6,338 nt of DNA, from assembly GCA_938044295.1 (NCBI GenBank), contig CALIRC010000114.1, positions 1 through 6,338 of the forward strand. Reading direction: 5' to 3'. A program made the position numbers and the translations under genes. This DNA is from Minisyncoccota bacterium. Lineage in GTDB: Bacteria > Patescibacteriota > Minisyncoccia > Moranbacterales > GCA-2747515. Positions 1 to 6,223 of this stretch are shown here, piece after piece (the first letter of the stretch is position 1; the number at the start of each line of letters is the position of its first letter). The notes below the pieces were generated by a model. That model was given only the letters and a program-made list of their open reading frames with translations, was not told the origin of the DNA and ran no database searches.

Positions 1-98
1 TTCTTCCAGGACATCAATAGATATAGACTTCTAGGCAGCGATCGAGTCAGAGTAGTGCTTGTAGACTTATTTAAATGTCGTTGATTTCGTATTTTCAC
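1..98 (-). other. Left flank: possible partial reading frame of unknown nature
   Basis: A minus-strand frame opens at GTG (98-96), directly after an in-frame TGA, and stays open to the window edge for 32 codons. It begins VKIRNQRHLNKSTSTTLTRS and then PRSLYLLMSW, which is basic and serine/threonine-rich. It follows a TATAAT box about 40 bases upstream but has no Shine-Dalgarno site, and I do not recognise the sequence. The other two minus frames are interrupted. It may be the start of a gene, part of an RNA, or simply non-coding. Confidence 0.15.
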
Positions 99-140
99 TC
101 ACTGTTGTAGTTAGATGATCAATTTTACTAATGTATTCTC

Positions 141-146
141 ATTATA
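141..146 (-). promoter_or_regulatory. Possible -10 box downstream of pgk
   Basis: Minus-strand TATAAT (context AGGTATAATGAG), 22 bases beyond the pgk stop codon and reading toward the left edge. A perfect hexamer, but it lacks the TGn extension and no convincing -35 is seen 17 bases upstream, where the sequence is T-rich. It could start a transcript for a gene or RNA lying mostly outside the window. A chance match in AT-rich DNA is also possible. Confidence 0.35.
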
Positions 147-155
147 CCTACTAAC

Positions 156-173
156 GAATAAAAAAATTTATTC
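156..173. terminator. Weak AT-only hairpin at the end of pgk
   Basis: A perfect 7-base inverted repeat, GAATAAA and TTTATTC, with a 4-base loop spans the pgk stop codon and is made of A/T pairs except the outer G-C. On the minus strand the loop and 3' arm are T-rich, but no U-run follows the stem. It may slow polymerase or protect the 3' end, but it is not a convincing intrinsic terminator. No stronger candidate is seen downstream of pgk. Confidence 0.25.
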
Positions 174-1220
174 TTCAAGAGCTGTGAGACCTGGCATTTT
201 GTCGCCGCTTAAGAATGCGAGCATAGCGCCTCCGCCTGTCGAGACAAAGGAAATATCGCCGAAGTGCCCTGACTCCGTAACTGCTTGTACGCTTTCACCA
301 CCCCCTACTACGGAATACGCTTCTCTATTATTTGCAATTGCATCTGCAACTGCGAGAGTACTTTTATCATATGGCGCCTCTTCAAACTTCCCAAGTGGTC
401 CGTTCCATACGATTGTTTGTGCTTTTTTGATCGTTTCTACGAATTTTTTGGTTGTTTTTTCGCCGATATCAAATCTCTCTTTTCCTGTGAAGTCTTTTGG
501 CAGTACTACCTTTTGCGAAAAAGTCATTTTTGCATCGATTGCTTCTACAGATGTACGACCCCCGACTAAGATATGGTCATAGTCTTTTTCGAACATACTA
601 ATGAGTGGGATTTTTGTCTCGATTTTTGAGCCACCTATCACTGCCACTGCTGGATGTTTTACGTCCGCCTTAATCTTTGTTAGCGCTTCCACTTCTGCTT
701 GATTTACAAGTCCTGCATAGCTAGGGATGTGCTGCGTGATGGCTGCGACAGATGCGTGCTTGCGATGAGATACGCCAAATGCATCACCTACATAGATGTC
801 AAAGGGTGCTGCAAGCTGCGAGGCAAAATGTGTATCACCTTCTTTTTCTTCCTTGTGAAATCGTACGTTTTCCAAAAGAATAACTTCACCTTCTTTTACC
901 TCTTCCAGTGCGCCACTTACGCAGACGCCTATGCAATCACATGCCATGCGAATACTTCTTTGTAGTGTTGTTTCAATCTCATCTTTCATTTGGGCTACTT
1001 TAAAAGCATTGTCTTTTTTCCCCTTCGGTCGCCCTAGATGCGTAAGGATGCACAATTTTACACCACTAAATGACATGATGTAGTCGACAGTTTTTTTTGA
1101 TACTTGGATTTTATAGAGATCTTTTACTTTTCCTTTTTCATCTACAGAAACATTGTAATCACAGCGCAGCAAAATGCGCTTCCCAGTAAGATCAATTTCT
1201 TGTATTTTTTTTAGTTTCAT
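168..1220 (-). CDS. pgk: Phosphoglycerate kinase, short form (350 aa)
   Basis: Cytoplasmic glycolytic enzyme that moves the acyl phosphate of 1,3-bisphosphoglycerate to ADP, giving 3-phosphoglycerate and ATP. The N-terminal substrate domain shows LLRCDYN (R19, D21, N23), THLGRPKG (H61, R64), LLENVRFH (R120) and SHRKH (H152, R153, H155). The nucleotide domain shows GGSKIETK (K199, K203), VWNGPLGKFE (270-280), GGGES (306-310) and STGGGA (327-332), and it ends in the typical PGLTALEE. Two oddities are visible. First, the usual catalytic arginine of the DxTRI-type motif (Arg38 in yeast) is Lys37. Second, about 40 residues normally found between the GGGM-like motif (here VGGR, 219-222) and DIG (251-253) are missing, which explains 350 rather than about 390-400 residues. 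The reading frame is unbroken, so this looks like a real compact variant. Last gene of the cluster, 25 bases after mraY. No Shine-Dalgarno site precedes the ATG. Confidence 0.96.
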   Translation of the reverse strand: MKLKKIQEIDLTGKRILLRCDYNVSVDEKGKVKDLYKIQVSKKTVDYIMSFSGVKLCILTHLGRPKGKKDNAFKVAQMKDEIETTLQRSIRMACDCIGVCVSGALEEVKEGEVILLENVRFHKEEKEGDTHFASQLAAPFDIYVGDAFGVSHRKHASVAAITQHIPSYAGLVNQAEVEALTKIKADVKHPAVAVIGGSKIETKIPLISMFEKDYDHILVGGRTSVEAIDAKMTFSQKVVLPKDFTGKERFDIGEKTTKKFVETIKKAQTIVWNGPLGKFEEAPYDKSTLAVADAIANNREAYSVVGGGESVQAVTESGHFGDISFVSTGGGAMLAFLSGDKMPGLTALEE

Positions 1221-1245
1221 ATTGTGGTATTACTTTTTTTATGAT

Positions 1246-2346
1246 TTATGAGCCCATACCGACTATACCGACGAGAATTCCGATGCCTGCAGTAAAAGCT
1301 GTGAAAACCCAAGCACGCATGACAATTTTTGGCTCAGGCCATCCGAGCGCTTCAAAGTGATGATGTATCGGTGCTGCTAGAAAGACCTTCCTCCCAAATA
1401 ATCTTTTTGAGGAAATTTGTATAAATGCACTTCCTGATTCTAAAATATAGATAAAAACTATGATGAAAAGTACAATCACAGAATTTGTCAGGAGTGCTAC
1501 GACACCAAGTGTTGCTCCGAGGCCCACCGCCCCTGTATCACCCATTATAAATCGTGCTGGGTAGATATTGAACCAGAGAAATGCCAGTAGTGCGCCAGAG
1601 ATTGCACTGCAAAAAGCTGCAAGATCTACTTTGTTCTGAAAAAAAGCAATCACTGCGAAAGAGGCAAATGCCATTAAGAGAACGCCAGCGTTCAAACCAT
1701 CGAGACCGTCGGTTTCATTGGATGAAAAAGCTGTAAAAAGAATAACGAAGATGAACAGCGGAATATACCATAATCCGATACCAAAGTCGTTTACACCTGG
1801 GATATGAATTTCATCCCAGCCAAGCTTACTATAAAACCACCATGCTCCTATGGCTGCGATTATAAAAAGCCAGCCGAAACGCATGATAAAGCGCATGCCG
1901 CCACCCTTATTACTTCCCCAACCACGCACACTCATAATATCGTCAAAGAGTCCCAGTGTCCCAGCCGCTGCAAGCGCAAATAGAGGTAAATAGGTTTCTT
2001 TGCGTGATAGAAAATCTAGTCGTGCTATAAAGTCAGTATCGTATATTACTGCAATAATTGGAAAGAGGTAATGTGATAAGATGATTAGCACAACTACGCT
2101 TAGCCACACAATTACTCCACCCATCGTGGGTGTACCACTTTTTTTGGCATGTAATTTTGCGACGTAAGTTAGCTTATCTCCTTGAACGCCATTTTCTTTG
2201 ATCTTGATGCCAATTTTTTTTCTGTAGAGAAAATTTGTCCAAACTGGTGTAAATGCAAAAGCAATTGTAAAGGCAATCATGCCTGTGAGCATAATTTTTA
2301 AGATTTCATAAGCGCCAGGTATACTCAGAACATCTGCAAATTCCAT
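1246..2346 (-). CDS. mraY: Phospho-N-acetylmuramoyl-pentapeptide-transferase (MraY)
   Basis: Integral membrane enzyme that transfers phospho-MurNAc-pentapeptide from the UDP precursor to undecaprenyl phosphate, making lipid I, the first membrane step of peptidoglycan synthesis. Family marks in order are KKSGTPTMGG (68-77), LFDDIMSVRG with the paired aspartates D135/D136, NETDGLDGL (210-218), NIYPARFIMGDTG (260-272, with the catalytic-site aspartate D270) and PIHHHFEALGW (326-336, the nucleoside-binding histidines). Many hydrophobic segments fit the roughly ten-helix fold, and 366 residues is the normal length (about 360 in E. coli). The cytoplasmic loop after the double Asp is glycine-rich (GWGSNKGGGM, 142-151) where most homologues have a K-G-L sequence. 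That is a divergence, not a break. It lies 21 bases after the carboxypeptidase gene and 25 before pgk. No Shine-Dalgarno site is visible before the ATG. Confidence 0.97.
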   Translation of the reverse strand: MEFADVLSIPGAYEILKIMLTGMIAFTIAFAFTPVWTNFLYRKKIGIKIKENGVQGDKLTYVAKLHAKKSGTPTMGGVIVWLSVVVLIILSHYLFPIIAVIYDTDFIARLDFLSRKETYLPLFALAAAGTLGLFDDIMSVRGWGSNKGGGMRFIMRFGWLFIIAAIGAWWFYSKLGWDEIHIPGVNDFGIGLWYIPLFIFVILFTAFSSNETDGLDGLNAGVLLMAFASFAVIAFFQNKVDLAAFCSAISGALLAFLWFNIYPARFIMGDTGAVGLGATLGVVALLTNSVIVLFIIVFIYILESGSAFIQISSKRLFGRKVFLAAPIHHHFEALGWPEPKIVMRAWVFTAFTAGIGILVGIVGMGS

Positions 2347-2367
2347 ATAGATAATTTTTTGACTGTT

Positions 2368-3456
2368 TTATGATGTGACCCATTCAAAACTACTGTAGAC
2401 CCATTCAAGCATTTCAAGAGATGTTTCAAACCGCTGCGGATCATCGAGTACCACTGTTACCACAGGATTATTACCATTTTCATCCTCTCCGATATTTGCT
2501 AATGCAAGTCCTGCTCGTGGTGTAAAACCTGTTTTTCCTCCAACGATTAACTGTGAGAGCTCTATCGAGTCGTTTGTTGATTCAACTTCATGTGTAATTG
2601 TACCATCCTCAGATGTAAATGTCGCCTTTTTTGTTGCGAGCATCTCTTCGATTTCTTGGTACTTTGGCTCGCGTACAACTGTTGCCAAAACGCGACCGAT
2701 ATCTCTTGCTGAAGAATGGCATTGTTGCTCCAGAACTACATCATCTAATTCTAGACCTGACGGCCTACAGAAATTACTTTCTCCTAAGCCAAGCTCATCC
2801 ATGCGTGCGTTCATCAATATTGCAAAATCTTCTTCCGTCTCGGCGACATAGCGTGCAAGTACAGTTGCGGCATCATTTGCACTAGCAATAAGCATTGCTT
2901 GAATGAGGTCTTTTATACGCACTTTTTCTCCAGCGCGCAAGCGCTCACCTTCGCAAATATAAGATGATTTACAACCAACACGCGTGCCTTCAATTGACAA
3001 TACATCCTCAGGAATCTCGATGGCTAAATCACGATCTCTGACTTGATCAACTAATACCATGGCTGTGAGAATTTTTGTGGTTGACGCTATAGCACGTTTC
3101 GTATTTTCATTCTTTCCAAAGAGTATCTCTCCAGACTGCACATCGATAATGACCGCAGCTTCAGCATCGTTTAGAGTCAAGTCTTTAGCATCAATCTTTT
3201 TTTTCGGCATAACCACGGGCACAGGCAATCGTTTTGGCTCAGTACTGTATAGGAAATCAGCAAATTGTCTTTTTGTCTGCGTTTCTGTATCCGCTATCAG
3301 CCGTGCTTGTGCAGAAAAAAACAACCAACTACTCAGTACAAAAGCTGCAAAAAGACAGCTTGTGACTACGATCGCAAGCACAAGATCGTTTTCTTTTGAT
3401 AATAACTCTCTAAATTTCATCATTAGCCCCATCTTTGCCTTGTTCCCCCTCGCCAT
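2368..3456 (-). CDS. D-alanyl-D-alanine carboxypeptidase, membrane-anchored (PBP5/DacA-like, peptidase S11)
   Basis: Extracytoplasmic low-molecular-weight penicillin-binding protein that removes the terminal D-Ala from peptidoglycan stem pentapeptides. The serine-enzyme motifs are all present and well spaced: SxxK as S125-TTK128, SxN as S192-A-N194, and KTG as K308-T-G310. A single hydrophobic segment near residues 25-49 with a basic stretch before it acts as signal anchor. The catalytic domain starts near residue 95 (AAVIIDVQSGEILF). Only about 50 residues follow KTG, so the extra beta-rich C-terminal domain of E. coli PBP5 seems to be absent. The start is uncertain. The ATG at 3456 gives a 47-base overlap with scpB and no Shine-Dalgarno site. 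ATGs at 3432, 3423 and 3420 would remove 8, 11 or 12 residues and leave the anchor intact; the 3423/3420 pair follows a GGGG and overlaps scpB by only 14 or 11 bases. Position next to mraY fits a cell-wall role. Confidence 0.93.
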   Translation of the reverse strand: MARGNKAKMGLMMKFRELLSKENDLVLAIVVTSCLFAAFVLSSWLFFSAQARLIADTETQTKRQFADFLYSTEPKRLPVPVVMPKKKIDAKDLTLNDAEAAVIIDVQSGEILFGKNENTKRAIASTTKILTAMVLVDQVRDRDLAIEIPEDVLSIEGTRVGCKSSYICEGERLRAGEKVRIKDLIQAMLIASANDAATVLARYVAETEEDFAILMNARMDELGLGESNFCRPSGLELDDVVLEQQCHSSARDIGRVLATVVREPKYQEIEEMLATKKATFTSEDGTITHEVESTNDSIELSQLIVGGKTGFTPRAGLALANIGEDENGNNPVVTVVLDDPQRFETSLEMLEWVYSSFEWVTS

Positions 3457-4039
3457 AGATCACAGCGTCGATTCGTCTATCACCGGCAAGCTCTTCGTAG
3501 TGCGGTAATTCTTCTCGCGATGCAAGTCCCAAATGTCGCACAAGATCTAGTGTTGTACCATAGAGCTTCGTACGACTGTCAGTCGGATGCGGTGAACGCT
3601 CAACAAGCCCACGTAAGAGTAGATTTCTAAGCGTGAAAGAACAGTTTACACCACGGATTGCTTCAATGTCAGGCTTTGACAATGGACCTCGGTAGGCGAT
3701 GATCGCTAGGACCTCCAGTGCCGCCGAAGAGAGTTCTCCTTCTAATTCTTTGCGCGTAAATTTCTCAATAATCTCCCCTTGGTTTTTCTCAGTCACCATT
3801 TGTACCTCCTTCTCAGTGATTAGAATTCTGAGTCCAGCAGAGCGCTCCTCATAGGATTGTGCTAGTATCTGCGCACTCTCAAGAATATCCTGCCTGGACA
3901 TTCCAAGAATCTCTGATAATCGTGACAATTTAACTGGTACTCCATGCATAAAGAGAACCGCTTCTAGTGTGGCGACAGCACCGATCTTTTGTTCTACATC
4001 TTCCTCTATTTTTTGTTCTTGTAATTGTTCTTCTTGCAT
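3410..4039 (-). CDS. scpB: Segregation and condensation protein B (ScpB)
   Basis: Non-SMC subunit (kleisin-interacting, tandem winged-helix) of the bacterial SMC-ScpA-ScpB condensin, which compacts and resolves newly replicated chromosomes in the cytoplasm. After a charged, glutamine-rich tail (1-19), the first winged helix starts at IGAVATLEAVLFMHGVPV (19-36). The hallmark second domain is at 104-147, with LSSAALEVLAIIAYRGPLSK, then IEAIRGVN and LLLRGLVE. It ends with the usual YGTT (160-163) and a LVRHLGL segment. Its 209 residues are normal for the family. The start lies 5 bases after the scpA stop, so it is very probably translated from the same mRNA; there is no Shine-Dalgarno site, only AT-rich sequence (AAAATAT) before the ATG. 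The 3' end overlaps the start of the carboxypeptidase gene. Confidence 0.96.
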   Translation of the reverse strand: MQEEQLQEQKIEEDVEQKIGAVATLEAVLFMHGVPVKLSRLSEILGMSRQDILESAQILAQSYEERSAGLRILITEKEVQMVTEKNQGEIIEKFTRKELEGELSSAALEVLAIIAYRGPLSKPDIEAIRGVNCSFTLRNLLLRGLVERSPHPTDSRTKLYGTTLDLVRHLGLASREELPHYEELAGDRRIDAVIYGEGEQGKDGANDEI

Positions 4040-4044
4040 ATATT

Positions 4045-4761
4045 TTATGATTGACCTTTCATAAGGATATCATGAAATGTGCCTTCTTGTTTAGCGACAA
4101 TGATTTTTTGTTTTACAAGTTCCAGTAGTGCCAAAAAAGACACAATGATTTCTTTTTTATTTGCTTCATCTGTTACCACCTCAGAAAATATCACCTCTGC
4201 ACGCTCAGCGATTATTTTTTGCACATGTACAATTTTTTGTTCCAGTGAAACAACATCTGCAATTATTTTTTCTTCTAATTCATCTAGCTTCGGGATACTA
4301 CTAAGTGATTTGCGAAAACCTTTTTCAAGTGCATCAGAAGTAAGGGTTTTGTCTGGTGTGAATTGTATTTTAGTACCCCAGAAATTTCCGCGTGCGTACT
4401 GCGATTGTGCTGCCTGAAAAGTAGTACTAAACTGAGGAATGATATCTTTGATCGCTCTTAGTGCTGCTAATTGTCTTTCAAGTTCTTGCATATCCGCTTC
4501 TTCTTCGTCATCGAACTGTAACAGTGGCAGCAGTGCTTTTGATTTGATCAGAATGAGCTTTGCAGCCACTGACAAAAAATCGGCCAAATTTCCTAGTGAG
4601 ATGTTTTCTTGTTTTTTTACATAATCAAGATACGCATCTGCTATTTCCGCAAGTGATACGCGCGTTATATCAAGTTTTTGCTCTTCTATCAAACTGAGCA
4701 ATAGATCGAGTGGGCCCTCGAAGTGCTCTGTTTTTACTGTATAGTGCCCTTGGCTATTCAT
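4045..4761 (-). CDS. scpA: Segregation and condensation protein A (ScpA, bacterial kleisin)
   Basis: Kleisin subunit that bridges the SMC heads and carries the ScpB dimer in the condensin complex. The N-terminal SMC-neck-binding part has the classic FEGPLDLLL (14-22), then SLAEIADAYLDYV (36-48) and LSVAAKLILIKSKALLP (63-79). The acidic, variable middle (84-100) leads to a linker rich in charged residues. The C-terminal winged helix that contacts the SMC cap is seen as SFLALLELVKQKIIVAKQEG (208-227) followed by FHDILM. Length (238) is normal. The ATG is firm: an in-frame TAA lies 9-11 bases upstream and no other Met precedes FEGPLDLLL. It begins 39 bases after the transporter gene and 5 bases before scpB. 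A TGATATAAT promoter element ends 8 bases before the ATG, so the mRNA probably starts at or near the start codon. The smc gene is not in the window. Confidence 0.97.
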   Translation of the reverse strand: MNSQGHYTVKTEHFEGPLDLLLSLIEEQKLDITRVSLAEIADAYLDYVKKQENISLGNLADFLSVAAKLILIKSKALLPLLQFDDEEEADMQELERQLAALRAIKDIIPQFSTTFQAAQSQYARGNFWGTKIQFTPDKTLTSDALEKGFRKSLSSIPKLDELEEKIIADVVSLEQKIVHVQKIIAERAEVIFSEVVTDEANKKEIIVSFLALLELVKQKIIVAKQEGTFHDILMKGQS

Positions 4762-4769
4762 ATTGGCAT

Positions 4770-4778
4770 ATTATATCA
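4770..4778 (-). promoter_or_regulatory. Extended -10 promoter of scpA, probably leaderless
   Basis: On the minus strand this reads TGATATAAT, a perfect match to the extended -10 consensus TGnTATAAT. No good -35 hexamer is seen at 16-18 bases, which extended -10 promoters can do without. The last T of the box is separated from the scpA ATG by 8 bases, so transcription starting 6-9 bases downstream would begin at or just before the start codon. The site lies in the 39-base gap after the transporter gene and would drive scpA, scpB, the carboxypeptidase gene, mraY and pgk. Confidence 0.6.
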
Positions 4779-4800
4779 TGGGTTTTTGCCTTTTTTTCAT

Positions 4801-5985
4801 TTACTCCTCTGGTTCAGTGTCCTGCATTATTACTACAGGATACAGACTGATGATCAATACAGCAAGTAAACCATAAAATACTGCTGCGGGACCAAAAAGT
4901 ATATGTAATATGCTTGCAAGAATCATGGAGAGTACGTAGGCTAATGGCCTTGCAGTACGGAAAAGATTAATTAGCGCTACATCTTTGCCGTCAATTTGCT
5001 TATAAAAATATGTATCACGCATAGCTTCAATCAGCGCATATCCAACACGAGAGAAAAGAAGAATCACTGTCCAGAGCACAAATGAATTTGCCTGCACCCG
5101 GACCATAAAGAAGATTGAAACTATGAGGAAGATATATCCAATAAACATCATCTCTTTTTCGCCATATTTCTTATCTGCGAGTAGTCCTGCTGGGTATTCG
5201 AGGAGTACAAATGGCAAAAGCATAATGGTAAACATTATACCCATTTCGGACCACTCAAAACCGATTTCTCTGAGTTTGAGTGGCATAAAGACCACAAGTG
5301 TAGATGCTGCAAAACTCAGACTGATTGCTACCCAATATACTTGCCACAGTGCAGGTTTTTTTGTGATTTTTCTGATCATTTTTTTCAAAGAGAAGACATG
5401 CGTATCGATCTTTCCTTGGATTTCCCTTAACGCTACCATTGCTATAGCGAGCATCAGTATGTATAGCACAAGGACAATTGTAAAGATGAGTGCGAACCCA
5501 TACTTTTCAAAAATGGTCAGTGAGAGTAGTGGTCCAATAATTGCACCAACACCCCACACTGAAAGAAACATTCCGCGAATTCGTCCTGTCTCTTTATCAT
5601 TTGAATATGCTTCGAGCACAGCATCCCAAACAACCCAGATTATTCCGTAGAGAATATAATAGATCATGAGCATTGCAGCACCAAAATACCCCACCGGAAC
5701 AATACTCAATATAAAAACAATGATGACCTGCGCAGCGAGAAGTATCAGTAATGTTCGAGGTCGACCGAAACGCAAGAATGCCTTATGTAGATTCAGTAAT
5801 GAAAAAAGAATGCATGAAAAACTCACAACATAAAAAATACCAACATTGTGTAAGCCTGTTGCTTGTTGGTAATAGGATGATCCAAGATATGCTACAAGCG
5901 CGACTGAAAGTCCGAAAAAAAATCCAAGTGATGTGATGAAGCCGATTTTATGATCCCTAATGTGAAAGTTAATCTTATTTTCCAT
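4801..5985 (-). CDS. Major facilitator superfamily (MFS) transporter, substrate unknown
   Basis: Polytopic inner-membrane secondary transporter of 394 residues with about twelve hydrophobic segments in two halves of six, separated by a basic cytoplasmic loop (roughly 187-212, with KKMIRKITKK). MFS motif A is recognisable after helix 2 as LRFGRPRTLL (71-80), and its repeat after helix 8 as AGLLADKKYG (266-275). A charged stretch, NDKETGRIRG (129-138), follows helix 4, and the next helix has a GVGAIIGP motif C-like sequence (145-152) often seen in exporters. This favours drug or metabolite export, but only weakly, and no substrate can be named. The short tail MQDTEPEE is soluble and acidic. It is the first gene of the cluster, followed 39 bases later by scpA; because scpA seems to have its own promoter, a functional link is not implied. 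No Shine-Dalgarno site precedes the ATG. Confidence 0.9.
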   Translation of the reverse strand: MENKINFHIRDHKIGFITSLGFFFGLSVALVAYLGSSYYQQATGLHNVGIFYVVSFSCILFSLLNLHKAFLRFGRPRTLLILLAAQVIIVFILSIVPVGYFGAAMLMIYYILYGIIWVVWDAVLEAYSNDKETGRIRGMFLSVWGVGAIIGPLLSLTIFEKYGFALIFTIVLVLYILMLAIAMVALREIQGKIDTHVFSLKKMIRKITKKPALWQVYWVAISLSFAASTLVVFMPLKLREIGFEWSEMGIMFTIMLLPFVLLEYPAGLLADKKYGEKEMMFIGYIFLIVSIFFMVRVQANSFVLWTVILLFSRVGYALIEAMRDTYFYKQIDGKDVALINLFRTARPLAYVLSMILASILHILFGPAAVFYGLLAVLIISLYPVVIMQDTEPEE

Positions 5986-6068
5986 GAATATATTGGCTGC
6001 GAATGTATTTGTTTTTCTTATTTTTAGGATTTACGTACTTGAGTGTACTTTTTAGTCAAAATCGAGGC

Positions 6069-6105
6069 TTTTCACGAGCCATAATCTACCTATGGTGAGT
6101 GAAAA
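6069..6105. repeat. Two-helix stem-loop upstream of the transporter
   Basis: Plus strand: TTTTCAC (6069-6075) pairs with GTGAAAA (6099-6105), and inside it CCATA (6079-6083) pairs with TATGG (6091-6095) around a 7-base loop. The helices are separated by a symmetric 3x3 internal loop (GAG and TGA). The element ends 83 bases before the transporter ATG. There is no U-run on either side, so it is not an intrinsic terminator. It could be a 5' leader structure of the transporter mRNA or a protein-binding palindrome. Confidence 0.5.
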
Positions 6106-6186
6106 CGTAGACTTTAACGACAAAGTACGCCACATGCGTCAGTCCTCATTTTGTTTAATCATATCACACCTTTAGATCTTTTGTTT

Positions 6187-6200
6187 TGTGATAATATCAT
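6187..6200. promoter_or_regulatory. Near-consensus extended -10 boxes on both strands
   Basis: The plus strand reads TGTGATAAT (6187-6195), five of six matches plus the TGn extension, and would start a transcript entering the GC-rich structured stretch at about 6203. The minus strand reads TGATATTAT (6200-6192), also five of six plus TGn, and would start a transcript toward the transporter at about 6184. Neither has a good -35. The overlap is partly forced by the palindromic GATNATATTATC-like sequence, so at most one may be real. Confidence 0.3.
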
Positions 6201-6223
6201 CTCCAAATAACCACCCAACACCC

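Noticed and set aside
1..120. tmRNA (ssrA) at the left edge, from the minus-strand tag-like YSDSIAA followed by TAG
   Set aside because: The conserved 5' end with its G-rich acceptor strand and TTCGAC is absent, pgk coding sequence lies close upstream, and no T-arm GGTTCGA is seen. The resemblance rests on a few codons.
115..582. Long plus-strand reading frame opposite the 3' half of pgk
   Set aside because: It runs antisense through coding DNA with clear Pgk motifs, is serine/proline-rich in a way typical of mirror frames, and resembles no protein I know.
3059..3508. 149-codon plus-strand frame opposite the carboxypeptidase and scpB genes
   Set aside because: Mirror frame across two well-supported genes; no domain or motif recognised.
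4771..4800. Nine-codon minus-strand frame (MKKRQKPMI) between the transporter and scpA
   Set aside because: Begins right after the transporter stop, but it is very short, its stop lies inside the -10 box, and a promoter plus A-rich DNA explains the sequence better.
5123..5650. 175-codon plus-strand frame opposite the transporter
   Set aside because: The opposite strand encodes twelve hydrophobic segments with MFS motifs, and the antisense of such sequence commonly stays open. No independent support.
6092..6175. 27-codon plus-strand frame beginning MVSENVDFNDKVRHMRQ
   Set aside because: No Shine-Dalgarno site or good promoter, its start codon is within the stem-loop, and the C-terminal part is not protein-like. 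Length is within chance for this region.
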